Of a stretch of DNA of 64,000 nucleotides, positions 1 through 8,113 are shown in pieces (position 1 is the stretch's first letter; each line of letters starts with the position of its first letter). The notes below the pieces were generated by a model that was not told where the DNA came from, ran no database searches, and saw only the letters and a program-made list of their open reading frames with translations. This DNA comes from SZUA-229 sp041589455. Its GTDB lineage: Bacteria > Pseudomonadota > Gammaproteobacteria > SZUA-229. The stretch lies in NCBI GenBank assembly GCA_041589455.1, contig JBFHVQ010000004.1:8726-72725 (forward strand), in the 5' to 3' direction. The translations under genes were made by a program, and so were the position numbers.

Positions 1-510
1 CTCGTGGGTTTTGACATGATCCGCGAGGATAATGGGATGAAGCTTTTTCAGGATCTTAAGATGGGCGCGAATTTCAGCGGCTTTCAGGTTTTCGATATTG
101 ATGTCGATAACGCTTGCCAGGCTGGCCAGAGGTTGTAATTGGGGGTGTTGTAAGTAGTTATCCAGCGCCAGCTTGAAGCCCAGGCTGGCAAGGCGCTTTA
201 CCCCGGTAATCACCTCGGAGGTGACATTGATGTAGTCTGGTATTTTTAAAATGACGCGGTCAGTGGGTAGGGGGAGTTCGTAATCGCTCTGTAAAAAGTG
301 TTCTGTGAGTGTGAGAAAGGCGATTTTATCCCTGACGAGCTTATCTATACCTATTTCCATAAAGGCGTTAATAATGACTTGTGATGTAGCCTTGTCGGCA
401 GCAAAAGATTCGTTTTCATCTGCCTCGGTACCATGAGGCATGAGCTCATAGGCATATACATCGAGGTCTCGAGTGTAGATGGGTTGGCGCCCTACAAAAA
501 TCTCGGCCAT
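1..510 (-). CDS. EAL-HDOD (YuxH-type) signalling protein, 3' part cut off by the window
   Basis: The leftward reading frame starts at an ATG at 510-508 and runs open for 170 codons to the window edge, so the C-terminal part is missing. The N-terminus reads MAEIFVGRQPIYTRDLDVYAYE, which is the typical opening of proteins joining a degenerate EAL c-di-GMP phosphodiesterase domain to an HDOD domain. Further EAL-like pieces follow, such as ALDNYLQHP and IKAHLK-like stretches. In this family the EAL part often lacks catalytic residues and acts as a c-di-GMP sensor; the visible part is too short to judge catalysis. The HDOD half is expected outside the window. Function in this organism is unknown. 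Confidence 0.8.
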   Translation of the reverse strand, partial: MAEIFVGRQPIYTRDLDVYAYELMPHGTEADENESFAADKATSQVIINAFMEIGIDKLVRDKIAFLTLTEHFLQSDYELPLPTDRVILKIPDYINVTSEVITGVKRLASLGFKLALDNYLQHPQLQPLASLASVIDINIENLKAAEIRAHLKILKKLHPIILADHVKTHE

Positions 511-603
511 TAGTTATCCATTTTTTATAATCTGCGGTTGATTTGTAAGTTATTAATATAGTTTATCTGAAATCAGTTTATAGTAGAGTTTTTTTCAGGC
601 ATA

Positions 604-630
604 AAAAAACCCGCGTGAGGCGGGTTTTTC
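604..630 (-). terminator. Rho-independent terminator of rpmB-rpmG
   Basis: An 8-bp perfect stem (AAACCCGC at 607-614 and GCGGGTTT at 620-627) encloses a 5-base loop. Read leftward it is followed by a U-rich tract. It lies 16 bases past the rpmG stop codon. A-rich flanks on the other side mean it may also work in the opposite direction. Confidence 0.85.
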
Positions 631-645
631 TGAGCTGCAAGAAGC

Positions 646-801
646 TTACTTGATTTTAGCTTCTTTGTAGATCACATACTTGCGAATGGTAGGATCAAAC
701 TTCTTGATCTCCATTTTTTCAGGCATGTTTTTCTTGTTCTTGTCTGTGGTGTAGAAGTGACCTGTACCCGCAGATGAAACCAGTCTGATTTTTTCACGCA
801 T
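646..801 (-). CDS. rpmG: 50S ribosomal protein L33
   Basis: This 51-residue protein begins MREKIRLVSSAGTGHFYTT and ends KYVIYKEAKIK, the full normal length and signature of bacterial L33. L33 is a small protein of the large ribosomal subunit near the E site. No cysteine pair is present, so this is the zinc-independent (C-minus) form. It lies 11 bases downstream of rpmB on the same strand, the standard rpmB-rpmG operon, and is followed at once by a strong terminator. The start is the ATG at 801-799. Confidence 0.97.
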   Translation of the reverse strand: MREKIRLVSSAGTGHFYTTDKNKKNMPEKMEIKKFDPTIRKYVIYKEAKIK

Positions 802-812
802 TGTTCGGCTCC

Positions 813-1049
813 TTATACTTTTTCGCCACGAGCACGCATTTCAGTTAATACTGAATCGATGCCTTTCTTGTCAATAATGCGCATACCAGCTGTTGAAACA
901 CGCAGTCTTACATAACGCTTTTCACTTTCCACCCAGAAACGGTGGTTGTGCAGGTTAGGCAAAAAACGACGACGCGTCTTGTTATGCGCGTGTGATACAT
1001 TGTTACCTGTCATCGGCTTCTTACCGGTGACCTGACATACTCTAGCCAT
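813..1049 (-). CDS. rpmB: 50S ribosomal protein L28
   Basis: The 78-residue product starts MARVCQVTGKKPMTGNNVSH and contains RRRFLPNLHNHRFW, the hallmark of L28, at the usual length. It is a structural protein of the large ribosomal subunit. It is the first gene of the leftward rpmB-rpmG pair; a sigma70-like promoter lies just upstream (1072-1101) and a terminator follows rpmG. Nothing about the gene is unusual. Confidence 0.98.
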   Translation of the reverse strand: MARVCQVTGKKPMTGNNVSHAHNKTRRRFLPNLHNHRFWVESEKRYVRLRVSTAGMRIIDKKGIDSVLTEMRARGEKV

Positions 1050-1071
1050 GGATGACTCCAGTCAAAACTTA

Positions 1072-1101
1072 ATTATAGAGCCCGCTGCCTATGGCCAGCA
1101 A
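1072..1101 (-). promoter_or_regulatory. Sigma70-type promoter of rpmB-rpmG
   Basis: Read leftward, TTGCTG (1101-1096) and a perfect TATAAT (1077-1072) are separated by 18 bases and lie 22 bases before the rpmB start codon. Position and match fit a strong housekeeping promoter. It is inferred from sequence only. Confidence 0.65.
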
Positions 1102-1316
1102 ACTCTGGAAATCTGAAAGGGGCGTGATAATAACGGATTCGAGGCCCTGAAACAAGCTCTTATGCTGCTTTAGTATTAAATTTGCTGACTAAACTTCCGA
1201 GCGGCTGGCGAGAAAATCGGCTTGGATGTATAGTGTGTCTTGATTTTAGCATGCGGCTAGCTGCTAAGGCATTGAAATTGATAGAAATAAGGTGATTCCC
1301 CTCCGGAAAGCAGAAG

Positions 1317-1673
1317 ATGATGGATAAAGTATATATAAGAGACCTACGCATCGAGACAGTGATTGGTATTTACGACTGGGAGAGGGAGATCCGTCAGATA
1401 GTGAGTCTGGATCTGGAAATGGGGACAGATATTCGTCGCGCTGGCGAAACTGACCATATTGATGATACCTTGGACTATAAGTCAGTGGCTAAACGACTCA
1501 TCGACTTTGTGGAGCAGTCAGAATTCCAGCTGGTGGAAGCACTGGCCGAGAATTGTGCACAGATCGTGCTCAATGAGTTCAATGTGCCCTGGATGAAGTT
1601 GCGCCTGAGCAAGCCCGGTGCTGTTACTGGTTCCCAGGATGTTGGCGTGATTATCGAGCGCAGCAAGGCTTAA
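1317..1673 (+). CDS. folB: Dihydroneopterin aldolase
   Basis: FolB converts 7,8-dihydroneopterin to 6-hydroxymethyl-7,8-dihydropterin and glycolaldehyde in folate synthesis. The sequence aligns throughout with E. coli FolB: the N-terminal DKVYIRDLRIETVIGIYDWE, a central LDYKSVAKRLIDFVE, and the C-terminal LSKPGAVTGSQDVGVIIER, including the catalytic lysine in LSKPGA. Length is normal at 117-118 residues. Two ATGs are adjacent (1317 and 1320); the second gives the family-typical MDKV start, and GGAAAG at 1305-1310 can serve either. folK follows six bases after the stop codon, so the two genes are probably co-transcribed. Confidence 0.96.
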   Translation: MMDKVYIRDLRIETVIGIYDWEREIRQIVSLDLEMGTDIRRAGETDHIDDTLDYKSVAKRLIDFVEQSEFQLVEALAENCAQIVLNEFNVPWMKLRLSKPGAVTGSQDVGVIIERSKA

Positions 1674-1679
1674 CATAGC

Positions 1680-2177
1680 ATGGCATGGGTCTACATTAGT
1701 TTAGGCAGTAATATTGACCGTGATGTACTGACACGTGCCGGTGTTGCCTCACTGCGTGAGCATTACGGTGAGCTGGTGTTATCATCGGTATATGAGAGCG
1801 AGGCAGTGGGTTTTGTCGGTGAAGACTTCTATAACATGGTTATTGGCCTGCAAACGGACGAAGATGTGCTGACAGTTGCTGATAGATTGCATCAGATAGA
1901 AGACGCCCATGGCAGGGATCGTAGTGGCCCACGCTTTTCATCGAGAACCCTGGATCTGGATCTGCTGCTGTATGATGACCTGATATTGAAGCAGGGCAAG
2001 CTGGAGATCCCTCGGGATGAGATCCTGGAGCGAGCCTTTGTGCTTTGGCCGCTTGCCGAAATTGCACCTGAACTGAAACACCCGGTTGAGCAGAAAAGCT
2101 ATGCTGAGTTGTGGCAGGCATTTGATCAGAGCAAGGAAAAACTGCGCCCTATTGCATTTGATTTTGCAGCTAGCTAG
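1680..2177 (+). CDS. folK: 2-amino-4-hydroxy-6-hydroxymethyldihydropteridine pyrophosphokinase (HPPK)
   Basis: HPPK transfers pyrophosphate from ATP to the FolB product, the next step to dihydropteroate. The 165-residue protein shows the family signature: YISLGSNI at the N-terminus, GRDRSGPRFSSRTLDLDLLLYDD in the middle (the two aspartates bind magnesium) and IPRDEILERAFVLWPLAEIAPEL near the C-terminus. It directly follows folB and is convergent with the pteridine reductase gene, whose end lies 17 bases away. Length and motifs are normal. Confidence 0.96.
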   Translation: MAWVYISLGSNIDRDVLTRAGVASLREHYGELVLSSVYESEAVGFVGEDFYNMVIGLQTDEDVLTVADRLHQIEDAHGRDRSGPRFSSRTLDLDLLLYDDLILKQGKLEIPRDEILERAFVLWPLAEIAPELKHPVEQKSYAELWQAFDQSKEKLRPIAFDFAAS

Positions 2178-2193
2178 TGAGCACTTCAGATAA

Positions 2194-2952
2194 CTAGATA
2201 TTAATACTGCGCCCACCACACACCGGTATCACCTGGCCGGTAATATAATCCGCCTCAAGCGCCAGAAATCTCACTGTTTTAGCAATATCCTCAGGGCTGC
2301 CCTGGCGTTTTAATGCGGTGCGGTCAAGTATTGAGTCCTGAACCTCAGGGTCCAGCTCACTGCTGGGCCACATAATTGCTCCCGGAGCCACACCATTAAC
2401 GCGAATCTCTGGCCCCAGCTCTTTAGCCAGTGACTGAGTTAGCATGGCTAGGCCGGCTTTTGCAGCACAGTAGACCGGATGGGCTTTCATAGGGCGGTAA
2501 GCGTGTATGTCGACTATATTGATGATATTACCCTGGGTCTTTTTCAAATAAGGGGTTGCGGCCTGAGAGAGAAAGATTGGCGCCTTGAGGTTGCTGCCCA
2601 TCAGGTCTTCCCAGTGATCCTCGGTGATCTCACCGACCGGGGTTGGGTAAAAGCTGGAGGCATTGTTCACCAGCAGGTCGAGTCGTCCCCAGAATGCCGC
2701 GGCCTGTTCTACTAGTGAGATCAGGGAAGGGGTGTCCAGTAAATCGGTTTTCACGCAGTGAGCGGAGTTGTCTCGGATCTGGTTGAGGCTGGCCGCCAGT
2801 TCTTCAGCAGCGCCAGCTGAGCTGCGATAGTGAATAATGATATTCATGCCGGCTTCATGCAGGGTGCGAGCAATATGCGCGCCAATACGGGCTGCAGCAC
2901 CGGTGATTAAGGCGGTTTTGATCTCTGGTTTTATCTGTGTGAGTTGTGTCAT
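2194..2952 (-). CDS. folM: Pteridine reductase, SDR family (FolM-like)
   Basis: This 252-residue short-chain dehydrogenase carries an N-terminal nucleotide-binding TALITGAAARIG, the NNAS motif, a YxxxK catalytic pair in HPVYCAAKAGL, and a C-terminal GxIxPVCGG. The segment IVDIHAYRPMKAHPVY is typical of bacterial pteridine reductases of the FolM/PTR1 group, which reduce dihydrofolate, dihydrobiopterin or dihydromonapterin. Placement next to folB-folK supports a pterin substrate. Arginines in GAAARIG suggest NADPH rather than NADH. The exact substrate is inferred. It is divergent from the MidA-like gene 50 bases away. Confidence 0.87.
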   Translation of the reverse strand: MTQLTQIKPEIKTALITGAAARIGAHIARTLHEAGMNIIIHYRSSAGAAEELAASLNQIRDNSAHCVKTDLLDTPSLISLVEQAAAFWGRLDLLVNNASSFYPTPVGEITEDHWEDLMGSNLKAPIFLSQAATPYLKKTQGNIINIVDIHAYRPMKAHPVYCAAKAGLAMLTQSLAKELGPEIRVNGVAPGAIMWPSSELDPEVQDSILDRTALKRQGSPEDIAKTVRFLALEADYITGQVIPVCGGRSINI

Positions 2953-3002
2953 AGAATGCAGCTATAAATAATTACTTTAACATTCCCTGAATTGTATCAT
3001 TA

Positions 3003-4172
3003 ATGCAGAACCTCGACTTGCCTGAACCCTCTGAAGCAGAGAAGCAGCATAGTGAAAAACTATGTCAGCTGATTAAGCAGACTATTGATGAAGCTGGTGG
3101 TTGGATTGGTTTTGATCAGTATATGCAACAGGCGCTTTATGCAGCAGGCCTTGGTTACTACAGTGCCGGTGCGCAAAAGTTTGGAGAGCAGGGAGACTTT
3201 ATTACAGCGCCAGAACTGAGTCCGTTATTTGCAAGAACTCTGGCCAGACCCGTCGCAAATTTACTCGAAGATATTGAAGATTCGGTCATTATTGAGTTTG
3301 GCGCCGGCTCTGGACAGCTGGCGGTTGATCTGCTCGGTGAGTTGAATGATTTAAGTAGACTGCCTCAGGCCTACTGGATTATAGAATTGAGCGCTGAGCT
3401 TAAACAACGTCAGTATGAAAAAATTAAGCAGGCACATCCTGAATTGCTAACGCGAGTACAATGGCTAACAGTGCTTCCTGAAAAAGCAATTAATGCTATT
3501 GTGATTGCAAACGAAGTGTTAGATGCCATGCCGGTTAAACGGTTTCAGATAAATCATGGGCTGTGTACCGAGCTTGGAGTGACTGTAGAAAATGATGATT
3601 TGGTTCTTCAATCTCGTCCTGCCGATGCCGCTTTACAACAGCAGATTAAAGAAACAGGAATCAATTTAGATGCTGTCGAATACCAGAGTGAAATTAATTT
3701 ATATATTAAACCCTGGGTAACGGCGTTAGCGCAAAGTACAAATAAGTGTGCAGTTTATCTAATTGATTATGGATATCCTCGCAGCGAATATTATTCAGCG
3801 GAACGTAGTATGGGTACATGCATGGGCTACTATCGGCATCGTACACTGGATGCACCTTTATGGTATCCCGGTTTGCAGGATCTGACAGCCTTTGTGGACT
3901 TTACAGCAGTAGCCGAATCCGCATTACAAAGTGGTTTTGATGTAGATGGATTTACCTCGCAGGGAATTTTTTTATTAAACTGCGGATTATCTGAAGTGGT
4001 AGAGCAGTCGGTTTCTGAAAATGACATGCAGAGAATACAGCTGCATCAACAAATGAAGTCACTGAGTTTGCCAAGTGAAATGGGAGAGCGTTTTAAGGTA
4101 ATGGGTTTGTCGAAAGGTCTGGAACAAAATATTCCCGGTTTCGAGGTGCGAGATTTTCGTTATCGGCTTTAA
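3003..4172 (+). CDS. SAM-dependent methyltransferase, MidA/NDUFAF7 (COG1565) family
   Basis: The 389-residue protein has the family N-terminus WIGFDQYMQQALYAAGLGYYSAG, then GDFITAPELSPLFARTLAR, and a SAM-binding IIEFGAGSGQLAVDLL at about residue 97. EVLDAMPV and LIDYGYPRSEYY are further family motifs. The mitochondrial relative NDUFAF7 methylates an arginine of a complex I subunit; bacterial substrates are mostly unknown, so the target here cannot be named. It precedes uppP by 31 bases on the same strand and may be co-transcribed with it. The start ATG at 3003 is the first in frame. Confidence 0.87.
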   Translation: MQNLDLPEPSEAEKQHSEKLCQLIKQTIDEAGGWIGFDQYMQQALYAAGLGYYSAGAQKFGEQGDFITAPELSPLFARTLARPVANLLEDIEDSVIIEFGAGSGQLAVDLLGELNDLSRLPQAYWIIELSAELKQRQYEKIKQAHPELLTRVQWLTVLPEKAINAIVIANEVLDAMPVKRFQINHGLCTELGVTVENDDLVLQSRPADAALQQQIKETGINLDAVEYQSEINLYIKPWVTALAQSTNKCAVYLIDYGYPRSEYYSAERSMGTCMGYYRHRTLDAPLWYPGLQDLTAFVDFTAVAESALQSGFDVDGFTSQGIFLLNCGLSEVVEQSVSENDMQRIQLHQQMKSLSLPSEMGERFKVMGLSKGLEQNIPGFEVRDFRYRL

Positions 4173-4203
4173 GTAATTAAATTAAAACAAAAAAGAGTTA
4201 TCA

Positions 4204-5010
4204 ATGGATTTTATTCAAATATTGATTCTTGCGCTCGTGCAGGGAATAACAGAGTTTTTACCGGTATCTAGTTCCGCGCACCTGATACTGGTGCCGGTAT
4301 TAACCGGGTGGCAGGATCAGGGGCTGGCTTTTGATGTAGCAGTACATGTTGGCACCTTGAGTGCGGTGGTTATTTATTTTCGCCAGGAACTTAAGCGAAT
4401 GTTTTTTTCCTGGCTTGCATCGGTTGCAGGAAAAGGGCTTGACGATGATGCAAAACTGGCCTGGGCTGTTTTGCTTGGTACTATCCCTGTTGGTCTGGCG
4501 GGTCTGTTTTTAAAGGATTTTATTGAGGCCTATTTACGCAGCCCGTTAGTGTTGGCGACATCGACTTTAGTGTTTGCTCTACTGTTATGGTGGGCTGATG
4601 CCAGAGCACGAGGCAATCGTAATGAATATTCTATCGGCTGGGTGGATGTTTTGTTTATTGGTCTGGCGCAAGCTTTGGCTTTAATCCCTGGGACTTCTCG
4701 TTCAGGTGCAACGATGACAGCGGGACTGTTTCTTGGGCTAACTCGAGAAGCAGCAGCAAGATTTTCATTTTTACTTTCCATTCCTGTTATTGTGCTGGCA
4801 GGTGGCCTGGAAACAAAAGAATATCTGGAGCATGCCAATATTGATGACATGCAGCCTCTGATGCTGGGGGCGTTGTTGTCGGGTGTGAGTGCCTATTTCT
4901 GTATTCATTATTTCCTTAAGTTGCTGGAAAAAATTGGCATGTTGCCATTTGTGATTTATCGAATTGTGCTCGCCTTATTCCTATTTATAATGTTTGTTGA
5001 TATTTCCTGA
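4204..5010 (+). CDS. uppP: Undecaprenyl-diphosphatase (BacA/UppP)
   Basis: UppP removes a phosphate from undecaprenyl diphosphate so the lipid carrier can be reused in peptidoglycan synthesis; it also gives bacitracin tolerance. The 268-residue polytopic membrane protein contains both conserved catalytic regions: QGITEFLPVSSSAHLIL near the N-terminus and LIPGTSRSGATMTAGL at about residues 159-175. Length is normal for the family. The TGA stop overlaps the ATG of the following VanZ-like gene by one base, so the two are translationally coupled. Confidence 0.97.
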   Translation: MDFIQILILALVQGITEFLPVSSSAHLILVPVLTGWQDQGLAFDVAVHVGTLSAVVIYFRQELKRMFFSWLASVAGKGLDDDAKLAWAVLLGTIPVGLAGLFLKDFIEAYLRSPLVLATSTLVFALLLWWADARARGNRNEYSIGWVDVLFIGLAQALALIPGTSRSGATMTAGLFLGLTREAAARFSFLLSIPVIVLAGGLETKEYLEHANIDDMQPLMLGALLSGVSAYFCIHYFLKLLEKIGMLPFVIYRIVLALFLFIMFVDIS

Positions 5011-5399
5011 TGAGAAGTAAATTAAAATATAAATGGTTGTGGCTATCAATAGGTTATCTAATGATTGCTTATGTGATTCATGCATCGTTAGATACAACAC
5101 CGATAGACCTGGATTTCTCTCAGTCAGACAAAATAATGCATATTGCAGCTTACTTTGCTTTAATGGGTTGGTTTGTTCAAATTTATCAAAAAAACAGAAC
5201 AAGGATCGTTCTCGGTATAGCTTTTATAGTAATGGGTGTATCACTTGAGTTTCTTCAGGATATGGGTGGCGTAAGATACTTTGACTTGTCTGATATGTTG
5301 GCGAACACGACAGGTGTTTTGCTTGGTTGGTTGACTGTCTTTAGTCCTTTTTCAAAAATTTTGTTTTCCATTGAGGATATTGTTAGAAAGCGAAGTTAA
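5010..5399 (+). CDS. VanZ-like family membrane protein
   Basis: This 129-residue protein has about four hydrophobic segments and the VanZ-family core DKIMHIAAYFALMGWF at residues 40-55, followed by a Glu-containing SLEFLQDMGG and the DLSDMLANTTGVLLG motif near the C-terminus. VanZ itself gives low-level teicoplanin resistance; the role of most chromosomal relatives is unknown. The start codon overlaps the uppP stop, which hints at a cell-envelope role. The gene is followed by a good terminator. Confidence 0.82.
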   Translation: MRSKLKYKWLWLSIGYLMIAYVIHASLDTTPIDLDFSQSDKIMHIAAYFALMGWFVQIYQKNRTRIVLGIAFIVMGVSLEFLQDMGGVRYFDLSDMLANTTGVLLGWLTVFSPFSKILFSIEDIVRKRS

Positions 5400-5442
5400 A
5401 TGCTTCATAACAACTTCTGATGTTGATGTAATGATGTGTGTC

Positions 5443-5473
5443 ACTTGAATCTTTTTGTTGGATTCAAGTTTTA
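5443..5473 (+). terminator. Terminator after uppP-vanZ
   Basis: A perfect 9-bp stem (ACTTGAATC at 5443-5451, GATTCAAGT at 5461-5469) with a 9-base loop is followed by TTT. It lies between the VanZ-like gene and the convergent cca gene. Confidence 0.7.
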
Positions 5474-5491
5474 TAAACTAATTCCTTTTTT

Positions 5492-6709
5492 CTAAGTAAG
5501 CTGTTTTTCCAGTGCAGAAAGTCTGGCGGTATGAATCGCATCGGCCATGGCTTTGCCTTCAAGGCCGGCTTCTTTTAAGGGGCTAATGTCCAGTTGACTA
5601 ATTATGCTGAGTGCTTCCCTGTATCGATCAGCCTGAGGATAGTCATTCTCTTCGTAGCCTGTGCGGCCTCGGCTATCAGCGGTGCAGGCTAGCAGGAACT
5701 GTTCATAGCGTTGCGGTTTTCTAATGCCGTCCAGTTTCTCTATGGTGTTAAGTAGTGTGCTGGTTTTTAATTCGTAAGCGCGATGTACATGCAGGTGGTA
5801 TTTAGCGGTGATGCTTGCCAGTTCACGGTATTCTTTGGGAATACGTAGGCGTTTACACATTTGTTGCACCGGTTTAACGCCTTTAGCTTCGTGCCCATGG
5901 TGACTTGGCCATTTATCTTTCGGGGTAAGCCCTTTTCCCAGGTCATGACATAATGCAGCAAATCGTGTAACCGGGTTATCGGTAAGTCTACAGGCCTGTT
6001 GTAAAACCATTAGAGTGTGAATACCGGTATCAATTTCGGGATGGTGTTCAATGGGTTGTGGGACGCCAAACAGGGCATCTATCTCCGGGAAAATAATCGC
6101 CAGGGCGCCACATTCTCTCAGAGTTTGCAGAAAGACTTCAGGGTTGCGCTCACACAATGATTTATAAAATTCCTGCCATACCCGTTCTGCAACCAGTGCA
6201 TCGACTTCACCAGCATTAACCATGGATTGCATGAGTTGCATGGTTTCACTGGCAACGCTAAAGCCTAAGTGTGCATAACGTGCTGCAAATCGGGCGACTC
6301 GGAGAATGCGTACTGGGTCTTCGCTAAATGCCTGGGACACATGGCGTAATAATTTGTCCTGTAAGTCCTGTTGCCCGTTATAAGGATCAATGATGTTTCC
6401 ATTGGCATCCTGGGCAATCGCATTTATTGTCAGGTCACGGCGTTGTAAATCTTCTTCAAGGGTAATCTCTGGCGAGGCATGAACTGCAAAGCCAGTATAA
6501 CCTGGTGCGGTTTTACGTTCGGTGCGGGCAAGGGCGTGTTCTTCACGGCTTTTGGGGTGAAGGAAAACAGGAAAATCTTTACCGACCTGTTGATAACCCT
6601 GTTCGAGCATTTGCTCGACTGTTGCGCCGACAACGAGCCAGTCTTTCTCTTTGACCGGGTAATTTAGAAGCTGGTCACGGACTGCGCCACCGACGAGGTA
6701 TATTTGCAT
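5492..6709 (-). CDS. cca: Multifunctional CCA tRNA nucleotidyltransferase
   Basis: Cca adds or repairs the 3' CCA end of tRNAs. The 405-residue protein has the class II nucleotidyltransferase start MQIYLVGGAVRDQLL, a catalytic DWLVVG (DxD-type) region, RRDLTINAIA and the RILRVARFAARYA motif. A C-terminal HD domain is present (FAALCHDLGKG, SSHHGHEAKG-like), as in the gammaproteobacterial long form that also has phosphohydrolase and phosphodiesterase activity. Length agrees with E. coli Cca (412). The start is the ATG at 6709. Confidence 0.96.
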   Translation of the reverse strand: MQIYLVGGAVRDQLLNYPVKEKDWLVVGATVEQMLEQGYQQVGKDFPVFLHPKSREEHALARTERKTAPGYTGFAVHASPEITLEEDLQRRDLTINAIAQDANGNIIDPYNGQQDLQDKLLRHVSQAFSEDPVRILRVARFAARYAHLGFSVASETMQLMQSMVNAGEVDALVAERVWQEFYKSLCERNPEVFLQTLRECGALAIIFPEIDALFGVPQPIEHHPEIDTGIHTLMVLQQACRLTDNPVTRFAALCHDLGKGLTPKDKWPSHHGHEAKGVKPVQQMCKRLRIPKEYRELASITAKYHLHVHRAYELKTSTLLNTIEKLDGIRKPQRYEQFLLACTADSRGRTGYEENDYPQADRYREALSIISQLDISPLKEAGLEGKAMADAIHTARLSALEKQLT

Positions 6710-6792
6710 AATTAAGGTTATTTGCTTAGGGATAGGGCAGTATAAAACGAGGTGCTATGAAAGGAAACTCTGCAAGAGGTTAGTTGGCACAC

Positions 6793-6821
6793 GAAAAAAC
6801 AGAGGCTGCTAGCAGCCTCTG
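6793..6821 (-). terminator. Terminator after the class V aminotransferase gene
   Basis: A perfect 9-bp stem (CAGAGGCTG / CAGCCTCTG, 6800-6821) with a CTAG loop is followed, read leftward, by six U residues (complement of 6794-6799). It sits 22 bases past the stop codon of the aminotransferase gene. Confidence 0.85.
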
Positions 6822-6842
6822 ATCTGCAAAGTGTGGGCCGCT

Positions 6843-8015
6843 TTATTTTACGAGAACTTGCTGTGCAGCTGGAATCGCAACGCCCTGCTTAATGCTGTCA
6901 CCAAGAGCCGCCTCTAATGCGCTCAGACACAGCATAATGTTTTCTGCACGGCTACTATGCCCCATCAGACCGATGCGCCAGACTTTACCAGCCAGTGCCC
7001 CCAGGCCCGCACCGATTTCCAGATTGAATTCATTCAGCAGCAGTCCGCGAACTGCCGCATCATCTACACCTTCAGGTATGGTAACGGAATTAAGTTGTGG
7101 TAAACGGTTAGCTTCATCAACGACAAAGCTTAGACCCATGGCTTCGATGCCTGCACGAAGTGCCAGGTGGTTGTCCATATGACGTTTCCAGGCATTTTCA
7201 AGGCCTTCTTCCTGCAGCATAACCAATGCTTCGTGTAATGAGTAAAGCGCATTAATTGGTGCGGTATGGTGATACGCGCGTTTTGTGCTGCCACCCCAGT
7301 AACCCATAACCAGGTTCATATCGAGGAACCAGCTTTGAACTTTTGATTGACGGTTTTTAATAATTTCAGTCGCGCGTTCGCTAAAGCTTACGGGTGAAAT
7401 GCCCGGTGTGCAGGAAAGGCATTTCTGGGTACCTGAGTAGATGGCATCTATGCCCCACTCATCGACGCGTAATTCGCTGCCGCCGAGGGAGGTAACTGCA
7501 TCGACCAGTGTCAGGCAGTCATATTTTCTAGCGAGTTCGCACAGGGTTTTTGCATCTGATGAGGCACCGGTTGAGGTTTCGGCGTGAACAAAGGCGAGGA
7601 TCTTTGCATCCGGGTTGGCTTTTAGTGCGTCTTCAACCTTATTGCAGTCGATGGCCTGACCCCATTCATCCTCTACCATAACGGCTGTGGCGCCAGAGCG
7701 TTCCACATTTTCTTTCATGCGTCCGCCGAATACACCATTCTGGCAGATGATGACCTTGTCGCCAGGCTCAATCAGGTTGACGAAACAGGTCTCCATGCCC
7801 GCTGAGCCGGGGGCTGAGACTGGAATAGTGAGTGCGTTTTCAGTCTGGAAGGCATATTGAAGCATGCTCTTGATCTGCTCCATCATTTCCACAAATAGTG
7901 GATCCAGGTGGCCGATTGTCGGTCTGCCAAGGGCACTTAGAATACGTGGGTGTACATCAGAAGGGCCGGGGCCCATCAGGGTACGAACGGGTGGTAGAAA
8001 CGAAGAAATGCTCAT
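6843..8015 (-). CDS. Class V aminotransferase, alanine/serine-glyoxylate type
   Basis: This PLP enzyme family moves an amino group from alanine or serine to glyoxylate. The 390-residue protein starts with LMGPGPSDVHPRIL and continues with GRPTIGHLDPLF, both typical of the AGXT/SgaA family. The PLP-binding lysine lies in YSGTQKCLSCTPGISPVSF at about residue 200, with an Asp-containing LVDAVTSLGG upstream. Either alanine-glyoxylate or serine-glyoxylate transaminase is possible from sequence. With gph and a GlcF-like gene in the same window it would fit 2-phosphoglycolate salvage, or the serine cycle of a methylotroph. The gene stands alone and has its own terminator. Confidence 0.88.
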   Translation of the reverse strand: MSISSFLPPVRTLMGPGPSDVHPRILSALGRPTIGHLDPLFVEMMEQIKSMLQYAFQTENALTIPVSAPGSAGMETCFVNLIEPGDKVIICQNGVFGGRMKENVERSGATAVMVEDEWGQAIDCNKVEDALKANPDAKILAFVHAETSTGASSDAKTLCELARKYDCLTLVDAVTSLGGSELRVDEWGIDAIYSGTQKCLSCTPGISPVSFSERATEIIKNRQSKVQSWFLDMNLVMGYWGGSTKRAYHHTAPINALYSLHEALVMLQEEGLENAWKRHMDNHLALRAGIEAMGLSFVVDEANRLPQLNSVTIPEGVDDAAVRGLLLNEFNLEIGAGLGALAGKVWRIGLMGHSSRAENIMLCLSALEAALGDSIKQGVAIPAAQQVLVK

Positions 8016-8113
8016 ATCAATATTCCTGAGTATACGGGGAGTGTGTCGTAAAAAAATCAGAAAGCGGATGTTGCCATAAATTTCACTAAAATGCCCCCTA
8101 TAAAGAGAATGGA

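Noticed and set aside
1160..1351. 63-codon open frame on the - strand upstream of rpmB
   Set aside because: It overlaps the folB start, lacks a ribosome-binding site and has no family features.
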